Part shown: positions 33,401 through 45,400 of the stretch, piece after piece
Numbering within the stretch: position 1 is the stretch's first letter
Layout of the letters: every line of letters begins with the position of its first letter
DNA from: Bolinopsis microptera
Lineage: Eukaryota; Ctenophora; Tentaculata; Lobata; Bolinopsidae
Direction: 5' to 3'
Assembly: GCF_026151205.1 (NCBI RefSeq)
Contig: NC_087084.1
Location: forward strand, 1,090,312 to 1,154,311
Length of the DNA: 64,000 bases
Program-made: the position numbers and the translations under genes
Notes under the pieces: model-generated
The model's database searches: none
What the model saw: the letters and a program-made list of their open reading frames with translations, nothing else
Told to the model about the DNA's origin: nothing

Positions 33401-36400
33401 TTTATTGATACAGGACTCATGTGCCATCTGTCGACTATTATATAGTATACACTTCAGTCACAGCTGCAAGTCCTTCACTTCCCACTCTCTGTTTCACTGT
33501 GTCTGCACGTGCTAGTCTACACGTGTGTTTTGCACGGGCGTTTTATGATTTTAGTTTGTTTGTTGGGTTGTGAGACTTTTTTTCACATAACAGAAAATTT
33601 CTGTGGGAAATTGTTAACTTCTTGGTGGTTTAACACTTAACTGCGTATATATATACTTTTAAATAACGGTTTAGCTTGCGAACTATTGCACCGTATACCA
33701 CAGCAACAATCAATTACAGAACACGTGACAGAGCACGTGACACTAATTACAGAGCACGTGACTGAAATTATCATAATCTCTGGCACCACTTATACTGAGT
33801 AGTTGCTAGGGGGCTGGGTACAATTGTACCCACCAATAGGAACACCGCATTTACACCACATCACAATATTCTGCGTGGTTTAGTAGAAGTTGGACTCTGA
33901 CGATAAGCGCATGGTGCTATATGTAATTATCGTCTTAATAATTTAACGGCTGATATAAGTGTCCCAAGGTTAAACTAGTACAAGGAGTAATAATTGCGAG
34001 TAATTATAAGTGATCATCTCACAGAGCGAGCTGGAGGTGCTCTATCATTAAAATCAGTATTAGCTATTGGCGTGTTAGCAATAGCTCTAGAAGTTTGGGG
34101 AAATTATCTTACCTTTTAAAAAAGTAAAATAAAAATAGTTAATTTTTTTATATCGTAAAAGTAAAATAATAAGTTTTTTTAAATGTTAGTATGTAACCCA
34201 CGATAGCGTAATGTAACTATAGTCACGACACGAAGAAGACAGTACAAAAGTTATATTTACCGTTCTACCGCAGAATATATCATAAAGTTTTCTATAGTTC
34301 CATGAAATGTGTGTCCCACAAGCTAGCCATGGATTTAATTTCTTCCTCGTTGGTATAGCAGGTGATACCCATATAAGGAGTGCCCGCACGTGACTGCACG
34401 TTGTGTTTCGTGTAGAACTCACTACGACTAACTAAAGTGTTGTAGCTGAATTCTCCATTTTCCGAGGGTAACTTATCACTATTTAATCGCTCTGTGGGAG
34501 ACTCTAATTACTGTGTTTATACACCGTACTCTGCACCGTACTCTGCACTGCACTGTTTGCGGTTGCATGACGTCGCTATTCTTTGCTTCATTTTACTGAG
34601 ATCTTTCGGCTTTTGGCCTTTTTTTTTTTGAAGCTTGAATTGAGCTTGAATAAGGTTGCAACGTTTAACACGATCAGAATCATCACAGCGCGTGATACCC
34701 ATATGAGGAGTGAAAGTTAACCAAACATTAGTTACAACGCTGTAGCTTTGTCACATAATTTAGTTACATTACTTTCATCTCTTTGTTTTGAAATCGACTT
34801 TCCTGTAACTTGGTAACTCATCTATAGGGACCGTTCACACATTCAATAGTACTATATTTACCTGGTAACCTGGTAACCTTTGCAATGGTTCGTACAAATT
34901 CGGCCTCATTCTGATCATACTGAATGGCACTGTGATTTTATTTACTGTTTATTTGTATATTTGTGTATTTTTATGTAACGTACACAAAAAAAAGAGTATT
35001 AAATATATCACTATATCAGCCTGTAGCCTGCATCATGTACACTGCTGCACTGTTTTAACCCGGGGGAAAAATACTGGATCAAGTCGTCTTCACTCTTCAA
35101 TATTAAACACTGTCCTCTTCAATATTAAACACTGTCATCTTCAATATTAAACACTGGTGTATCCTTTTGAAGAGCTGAAGTTTGATCTGCTGCTATCACT
35201 TAATCACTTAATCACTTAATCACTTAATCACTTAATCACTTGATCAAAGCTAAAACACAAATCTGACTAAAACTTCATCGCTTCATCAACACAAAATTAA
35301 AAAATCAACACAAAAAACTAAAGATTTAATAATAGCATTGCTATCACGATGCTGAAACCTAAAATTTGCAAAGTTGATCAAAACGTAAGTAATACAAACA
35401 AAAATATTCAACCTCGTTACTTTATTACATATGTAGGAAGGAAAAACTTTTTGATTTAACCCCATTGAGTGCAAGTGGTATCTTTATAATAATACTTACA
35501 TTTACAACCAGCCAAGAGTGACTGTAACATACTTACCCTCATTATTTAACAGGAGTAACTGTAACTGATAAGGAAGTGAAGACTGGAACAGAAACAACAC
35601 TGACTTGTAGTTTAACTGAACTCACAGTAGAAGTAACTATTTCTTGGTGGGACGGAGAGTCTCAAATTAACGACGGAAACGGTAAAAGGACTTTTAGATT
35701 ATTTCCTAGTTCGAATAAAAAGATGTTTGATTTTTTTCTGTTTTCTCAAATTCTCACGTTATGAATTTATAAACAATCAAACAATTCTAAAACGTTTATA
35801 TTAGTGATTCCATTTGATTATAAATGGATGAAAATATCTTCTTAGCTTCGAATTACCACCTAGCTCCTGTAGAGTACCGGTCTGATCCAGGTAACATGGT
35901 AACATGGTAACCTAGTAACATGGTAACCTGGTAACCTAGTAACCTGGTAACCTGATAACCTGGTAACCTGGTAACCTGGTAACCTGGTAACCTGGTAACC
36001 TGGTAACCTGGTAACCTGGTAACCTGGTAATCTAGCAACCTGGTAACCGTAACCTGGTAACCTAGTAACCTATTATTGATATTCCCTTAGGATACGCTAT
36101 AGCTCCAGTGGGGTTCCTGTCTGATCCAGGAACACAGGGATCTGAACTGACAGTAACCAGCCCGGTATCAGATAAGACGTACACTTGTAAAGTACACTAC
36201 GATAATGCTGAAGTGTCTGTTAAACCTGTTAAACTCAATGTATACGGTGAGAAGTTTAAACATTTCAATATTAATTAAGAAGTTTAAACATGGTAACGTT
36301 TTCAATATTAATTAAGAAGTTTTAACATGGTAACGTTTTCAATATTAATTAAGAAGTTTAAACATGGTAACGTTTTCAATATTAATCGTAAAAACAGAAA

Positions 36401-39400
36401 TTTCAATGATCATACATAAATAAGTATTTCTTTTAACGTGCAGCACAATTCTAAACTTCCCTGTTTTCAGATGTTACAATGGGTGGACGAGAAGTAGGTT
36501 CAGGGACCTCCGCTACTCTAACCTGTGTAATAACAGGAGTAACTGAAGCTCTAACTGTAACTTGGTTAAAGAGTAATGGAGAAGAGATCAGCACTGGAGG
36601 AGGATTTACTGTTAATCAGGGTAAGAATCAGCATTCAAAAATAAAGGTTAATATACTATTTGCTGTTTTATGACATCTTTTCCGAAACGGTCAACTTTTG
36701 CGGTCAACATGACTACCCACCTCAGGATCAGTAACTGAAGGGAATCAGGACGCAACGCTAGTAGTAGACTCTCAACACACCACACAAAACAGTGTCTACA
36801 CATGTAGTGTCAAGTCTGCTACTACCGAGTCTGCTGAATCAGATGTTAGTGCTTCTGTGGAGGTCTTCGGTGAGTTGATGTGAATGTAATTCAGGCTTTA
36901 TCAACGTGATAGTTGGCTAGATGCGTAATTGAATAGGTTGGTCGAAATGTTAAGTTAACTCAGTTATATTTTTCAGAGGTTGAATCAGTGAATAAAGAAG
37001 TGAAGAAAGGCTCTGATACAACAATATCCTGTGTTATCACTGGCATAACAGATACAGCAACAGTGACCTGGCGAACTAGTACAGGCCAAGTTTCAGGCGA
37101 TAAGCTCGTCCCTACCGAAGGAAGTCATTCTGGAGGGACACAAACATCAACTCTTGCTGTAGACGGAACTCTTGTGAACGACGATACTGCCTACACTTGC
37201 AGAGTCACTTCCGGATCTTTGCCCGATTCCAGCTACTCGGACACCAACGTCAATCTAAACGTTTATGGTACGTTTTTCAATCAATGGTTTTACAGGATTA
37301 CAAATATTCTGTGATATATCTTTATCTCTTTATCAACTTCGCATGTTTACATCACGATAAAGTAATTATAATTAAATACAAACTGGTGCTCATTTAACGT
37401 ATTCAGATGTAGAAACTGTTAGCAAAGACGCCTACAAGGGAACAGGAACCACCCTAACCTGCAAAATAACCGGACTCTCAGCCACAGCCACTGTAACCTG
37501 GAGGAATAGGTCTGAGAACCTGTCAGAGGTAAATGAAGGGTCTTTAACAGGGGATACCCAGACTTCTACCCTAACAGTTAACAACCCACAACAAGATGAG
37601 ATGTACACTTGTGTGGTTACTTCAGGACAATATTCTGCTTCTGCTTCTTCTTCTACTCTTGTAACTCTCAACACTTATTGTAAGTCTACTGTTTTCATAT
37701 TTCCATTTAAATATACATTTCTCTTCCAATTATAATATACACAATTCATTGATAATCAGGATCATGCACACAAAAATAATATGTTAATACTTTACTGCGC
37801 TAATCACAATGCTGGCAAGCATTACCGTCGCCCTGTACACCTGTTATAATATAAATAAACAACTTTTAATTTTGATCAAGCAATTGTTTTCAGCGATCGA
37901 CGTTGTAGGAAAAGAGAACCTCCGCGGAACAGAAACCACCATCACGTGCAAAGTTACTGAAATCAGTGAGCAACTATCCATCACCTGGTCCGGCTTCACA
38001 GCTGGAAGTAACTTCATTCCAAATGAAGGAGTATACGACACCACAACTAACAGTCAAACCGGAATATTGACTGTAAACTCTGGTGCAGTAACTGAGGATA
38101 GTGCCTATACCTGCACCGTCACTTCCAGAAGTTACACTGAATCTGCAGCTAAGTCTGTAGTAGTGTTGCTTAACGTTTATGGTAAATATCAGTGAAACTT
38201 TACTTTTTTAGTATCGAGTAGATACTTCTACTCTACTTTACCTGCACAACCATATAATTACAATGTGACTGGTCAAATACATGAGCCCCAGGTACAATTG
38301 CAATTAGGCTATTGATGGCTAAGGAAATAGATACCATACTTTTTTCGCTCGAGGCTTCGCTGCAATGTATCTAACTTATTAATAAGAACTGAGAAACATC
38401 AACTTTATAACCTGTCGTACCAGATATTGCGGTGCACAGTAAAGAAGTAACCATAGTAACCATAGTAACCTTAGTAACCATAGTAACCATAGTAACCATA
38501 GCAACTTTAGTAACCATAGTAACCATACCTCCCAGATATTGCGGTGCACAGTAAAGAAGTAGGAGCAGGAACCAGCACCACTCTGTCGTGTGTAGTGTCC
38601 GACATCACACAGGCTGTCTCAATAACCTGGCGCTCTGCTGGTAACCCTGGTAACCCTGGTAACCCTGGTAACCCTGTTACTAATGGAGATGGGATCACTG
38701 CTAACAGTGGAGAGTTAGTGTCTACCTCGCAGACTGCTACTCTGGAGATAACCTCTCCTGATACTGACACAACTTATACTTGCGAGGTGAAATCCGGGGC
38801 TTTACAGAGCAGTGAATCAGCCTCCAAATCTGTTGATGTTTTCGTGTACAGTAAGTAAATATAATTTAATGCAAGAAATCTGTAGTGTAACAGTTTATTA
38901 ACTCAAAAAACTAAACCTACATACCTTTGTGGACAATGAATAAATAATTTTCAATATTACATTATTCAATATGGAATGTAATGTTTTTTTTCTTTAAGAA
39001 TGTCTACTTTAACAGCCAAAACTACGCTAAGAAACCACAATATAATTGAAACCCGTTCTGAAGTATACTATTCTGCAGGTGTTCTGAAAGGAGAAGTAGA
39101 AGTTAAGGTTGGTAGTCCAGCAACTATAACCTGCACTATAACTAACATAGCCTCTGTAAATGGAGTCACTGTAACTTGGAAGGAAGGTGAACAAACACTG
39201 ACAGACAACTCAGAGACAACTTCTGTCAGCAACAAGCAGCAAGTATCAAGGTTAACAGTACAAACTCCACAAACGGACACAGTCTACACGTGCATCATCA
39301 GCTCCACAGCCTACCCAGAGTCCCAACCGTATTCCCAATTCGTCAACCTTAACGTTTTTGGTAAGACAGTATTACCATGGTAAATTTATCTACCATCGTA

Positions 39401-42400
39401 TAATGCATAATTTTATTCAGACTGTTACAATAACACCTTCGGATCATCAATTGTTCTTTATTTCATGATTTTAAACTATTTTTGCACTGTTTATCCCCAG
39501 ATGTTGCGGCTAAAGATGTTGAAGTAAAATCAGGAACCAACACAGAGATCTCGTGTATTATAAGTGGTCTAACCACTGCAGTGAGCTCAGTCACCTGGCT
39601 GCTTGGCAACACGCCAGTAAATGAAGGTGGTGCCCTCTCCTCTCTGTCTGCAGACTCACAGACTGCTACCCTCCTGGTGCAGGGCAGTCACGTGACAAGT
39701 GACCAGGATTATGTGTGCAGGGTTGTTTCAGGGGAGTATATCCAGTCCCCACACCAGGACACTATAGTCAAGCTCAGTGTTTATGGTGAGGGTTTAAAAA
39801 ACATTCTGCACAGTTTGCCTTTAATTAACTGATTTTTGAACTTTGAAGTTTTTGAAGTTGTTTTAATTTTACATTGGTCGGATACTCTGAGAAAGTAAGA
39901 ATAATCAATAGTTATGTATTTGCAGAGGTAGAGCCGATACACAAAGACGCCTACAAGGGAACAGGAACCACCCTGACTTGCGAGATAACAGTACTATCAG
40001 CCACAGCTACTGTCACGTGGATGAAGGGAGTAGAAACTGTAGCAGGGTCAGTAGAAGGGGATCTGAACACTGACACTCAGATCTCTACCCTGACCGTATT
40101 AAATCCTGGAGAAGATGCTGTGTATACCTGTGTAGTGACTTCAGGAGAGTTTGAGCAGTCCCCTGCCTCACAAACCCTGGTGTCTCTCAACGTGTATTGT
40201 AAGTATTTTTAAACAGCGGTTTGGGGTTCTAGGAATTTGATCTGATCGTGTTGTTCCCTTTTTTACCATTTCATTTTATCACAGCTGCAAATATTTTAAA
40301 AATTTTTAAAATATTCTCTATTTTAACCAATTTACATTTTTATTTATTGCTTTTCTTAGTAAGTAATTTCGGCAGCTATTGATGTGTTCGACAAAGAGGT
40401 GCAGATGGGAACTGAAACCACCATATCATGCAAAATAACAGAAATAAGCAAAGAGATGAAAATATCCTGGTCTGGTATCTCTGATGGAGGTAACTACGTG
40501 GAAACACCAGGATCCTACGATGATGAGACCAACAGTCAAACTGGGACACTTACTGTAAAGTCAGCTGCTGTGACAGAAGATAAAACATACACTTGTACTG
40601 TATCCTCCGTAGACAACCCTACCTCGGATCAAAAACCTTTAGATGTCAAACTAGAAGTTTACAGTAAGTAACATGCCCATATAAGGGTGTCACGTGAGTA
40701 AGCAAACAATAGCTCAATTAGACAATATATTATATGTTTTTGATGAAAAATCTATGGCGAAAAACAAATGCTTTAAACATAAATCATCATTTAATTCGTA
40801 ATTACACAGATTATTAAATTTAATGAATTATTTTAATCGAATCACCCCCTTAACAGCTGTTATTTCAGCTATCACCCTGCCTGAGATAGAAGCCAAATCA
40901 GGAACAGATGTTGTATTTACATGTACTGTGGCAGATTTAACTGCATCTGTGATAATCACGTGGTTCAAGGTCAGTCTCAAGCAAAACATATTCCTTTAAC
41001 AAAATACATACTTCATGATAGCTTTTCATCCAAGTTAAACCAATTGAGCAATTGTAGTTTCTGTAAAGATTGATATTTTAACAGGAAGAGCAAGCTCTCT
41101 CCGAAGGAGTAGAAACAAAGTCCCTGTCAGGCAGCAAGCAAACCTCAGAACTGACAGTAACTGCAGTTACTCGGGGCACTACATCCTACAGCTGCCGTGT
41201 AAAGTCCACACAGTTCCCTGAATCTGGAGAGGGAAGTGTGATATCTCAACTTAAAGTATTTGGTGAGTTGTTTGAACACAAAACGGAACAAATATCACAT
41301 CAACTAAAACATAAAGCACATCAACTGAAACATAAAGCACATCAACTGAAACATAAAGCACATCAACTAAAACATAAAGCACATCAACTGAAACATAAAG
41401 CACATCAACTGAAGCACATCAACTGAAACTAAAGCACATCAAAAGCACATCAACTAAAATATAAAGCACATCAACTGAAACATAAAGCACATCAACTAAA
41501 ATATAAAGCACATCAACTGAAACATAAAGCACATCAACTAAATTATAAAGCACATCAACTGAAACATAAAGCACATCAACTAAAATATAAAGCACATCAA
41601 CTGAAAGATAAAGCACATCAACTAAAACATAAAGCACCTCAACTAAAACATAAATCACATCAACTGAAACATAAAGCACATCAACTGAAAGTTATTTTAA
41701 CCCATATTGCACATCTCTCAGGCTTAGTGACGGAGGGTGACGAAGTCCCTATTAAAACAGCTGCCTCCATCACATGTACAGCCACGGGAGTGTCAGAAGA
41801 CTCGTCTATATCTTGGTTTGATCAGGACACTAAACTTATTGACGGTGAGTTTAAAAATAAAACTTTAAGCACAGATTGTATAGTACAATATCTTTTTCGA
41901 GTAGAGTTCTTTACACCGTTAATAACGTATTGATAACAAACCACCTAGATGACCAATACACGATGTTTCAAAGCGAATGGACTAACAATGAACTTGTTGT
42001 TACACTTAACATAGCCGCTTCCTCTGTCACTGAGGATAAGGTGTTCACATGTGTTGTTTCGGCTTCTGGACAGGCTGATCAAAAAGAGATCGGACAGCTC
42101 AATACATATGGTAATTCAGACAAATATTACCACGAGTAATTTCAACATGGTTACTTTTTGTAGCATTTTATTTTTGCAGCATGTTGTCCAAACGATACCT
42201 TTCATTTTGGAAACTTATATATCTTACTGTCCTCTTACCCACTTTAGAGATAAGCAGTATCAGTCACGATGTAGCAGCAGGACACCCCTCAACCCTGACA
42301 TGCTCTGTATCTGGAGTCTCCGCTAACGACATTGACCTGATGTGGCTGGATAGTAACGGGGTCCAGTATAGAGACCCTACTAATAATGAGAACTACGTTG

Positions 42401-45400
42401 TGGTGTGAGTATCTTTTATATTGTTATTGGCTCATATATAATTTTGGCAAACATTCTACTTGGCAGCTATTTTTCATTGATGAAATGATTTAACTAACTA
42501 GTCGCAGTTTTCACTGTCGGTACGTTTCAGAGAAGGGGAACTAAAAGGAGGATCGCAAGTTTCTTCCCTAACACTGTCCGGAGATGTAACTACAAATCTT
42601 GATCAGACCTTCACTTGTCGGGTTACAGTAGGGGTACAAACTCAGCATGTAGATACTCAGATACCACTCAAGGTCTTCAGTGTCAGGTAACATTTATACT
42701 GATGAAGTATGTAAACTAGATAGTAGATATGACATGCTGGTAATCCACTTCAACATCAAATAGATAATATTCTTCTTGACATTTCAGATAGTAACTCAAG
42801 TTTGATGCTTAAGTTGTTACTTGATTATTTGGTTTACATGAGCATACCCACAGCATAATATACCCACAACCCATTGACTAAACATCTCACTTACAATCTT
42901 CAGAACGGAGGGAGACGCGGTGCAGTCAGGCAAATCTGCCACTCTAACCTGCTCAGTAATAAACCCTACAGACACACTTACTGTGGCTTGGTACAACACC
43001 AACCAACTTCTTACAGGTACCGCCAATTTTACAAACCAAGAGATTAAATTAAATGTTATTCTGACACATTTGAGTATCAATGTCAAGGTTATTTTACTTT
43101 AAGTTTAACTTGTTTCAGATACACAAAAGAACACTGTAGCCGACCTGACCACTGTCACAGAGTTAATCCTGCCATCTCAAGTAGAAGACTCTATCTACAC
43201 GTGCAAGGTATCTGGGAACGAAGAATACTCCTTCTTTGCTAGCGTCGAGATCAACGGTAAGTAAAACTGCACAACAAGAGTTATACTACTGTTGATATCA
43301 ACGGTAAGTAAAACTGTACAACAAGAGTTACACTACTGTTGATATCAACGGTAAGTAAAACTGTACAACAAGAGTTACACTACTGTTGAGATCTATGAAA
43401 ATAATTATAGGGGGCCTTAAGGTGTTTCCATTCGATACGCTGGGAAGCTTTCATTGAAACATAATATATCCTCAGACCTTTCTCTGAAGTCTGAAGCTGG
43501 TAGCCGAGTATTTACCGGAACAGTGCTGACTCTAACATGCAGCTTCATCCCAACCACTATCAGCGAGGGAGCGTTCTCTTGGATCTTCAGCGATCAGTCT
43601 TGTTTAACAACGGCTTGCAGGTTTATTAAAATACCCTCAATACTAAAAATATAAACTCTAGCTCTCCTCTTTCTCTGGGACTCGTCAGGTAGTCAGGTAA
43701 AATTCCTGGTATAAGATCCTCATTTAATGAGTTCCTAGCTGTTAAAAAGTCTTTAAAAATATTCTATTGTAGTTAATCTCACAATGTTTCAGCAACCCAG
43801 CCAATACTCCCAAGACTTCAAAGTTAACTCTAACAGTTGATAGCAGTAATGCTGGAAACTACAGATGCTACTTCACCAAGAAAAATGGCGGTAAGTGATT
43901 TTGGAACTGTTTCAATTTGTAAAAGAACGGATTACCGCATCAATAGGTATCATTTTATAAATAATAACTAGTGTAACCCGGCCTTCGGCCGGGATTTCAC
44001 TGCCGCAGTTAAAAAGAGTACAAGTATTTACCCGTTGAGTGCCCTCACGTATCCAATGGTATCTTAACCCATATAATACCAACAACTCTAAACGTTCGAA
44101 TTTTTTGATGAAATTTTGTTTCCTAAGCACTGAGGTACCAACTCCGACGGTGCAATAATTATTTTGAAAAAAATTTATATTTTTTATAGCTTTTTCGACC
44201 CGTACTTTTAAAAGTTCATTGTTGGAGCTTGCGTTTTTGGAACATTGCATCGTACTTTTAAAAGTACATCATATTTGAATGATGTACTTTTAAAAGCACG
44301 GGTTTAATAAATAATGTACTTTTAAAAGTACGGGTTTAATGAATAGTGTACTTCTGGAGGTACGTTACTTAATTAAACAGAAACTCAGGGTCAGATAATA
44401 AAACTAAAAGCCCTTGTCAGAATGGCTGAATAAAATTTAAACAATATCATACAAAATTTTTAAGTGGTACACTAAACAAATCATGATGGTGGGAACAGCT
44501 ATACTTATAAACTACTATCATAATTCCATTTACCAATTTACTAGAATTTTACGAAAATTTTCAGGTTTTGTGCTTTTTACTCTAACTGATGATAAGGCTT
44601 AAAACAAAGCACACAAAGTGCAACGTCACACACTTCGCACTTAGCCAGACGCTTTTCACAACTTAAAGAATACCTAAAATGGTGAGAATGAGAAGAGAGT
44701 AGCAGAAGCTGAGAAAGTTCTAGAGGAACAGAAGAGAGTAGCAGAAGCTGAGAGAGTTCTAGAGGAGCAGAAGAGAGTAGCAGAAGCTGAGCGTATTCTA
44801 GAGGAGCAGAAGAGAGTAGCAGAAGCTGAGAGAGTTCTAGAGGAGCATAAGAGAGCAGTAGAAGCTGAGAGAGTTCTAGAGGAGCAGAAGAAGGTAGCAG
44901 AAGCTGAGCGTATTCTAGAGGAACAGAAGAGAGTAGCAGAAGCTGAGCGTATTCTAGAGGAACAGAAGAGAGTAGCAGAAGCTGAGAGAGTAAGAGAGTT
45001 CTAGAGGAGCAGAAGAAGGTAGCAGAAGCTGAGCCAGACGCTTTTCACAACTTAAAGAATACCTATAATGGTGAGAATGAGAAGAGAGTAGCAGAAGCTG
45101 AGCGTATTCTAGAGGAACAGAAGAGAGTAGCAGAAGCTGAGAGAGTTCTAGAGGAGCAGAAGAGAGTAGCAGAAGCTGAGCGTATTCTAGAGGAGCAGAA
45201 GAGAGTAGCAGAAGCTGAGAGAGTTCTAGAGGAGCGTAAGAGAGTAGTAGAAGCTGAGAGAGTTCTAGAGGAGCAGAAGAGAGTAGCAGAAGCTGAGCGT
45301 ATTCTAGAGGAGCAGAAGAGAGTAGCAGAAGCTGAGAGAGTTCTAGAGGAGCGTAAGAGAGTAGTAGAAGCTGAGAGAGTTCTAGAGGAGCAGAAGAAGG

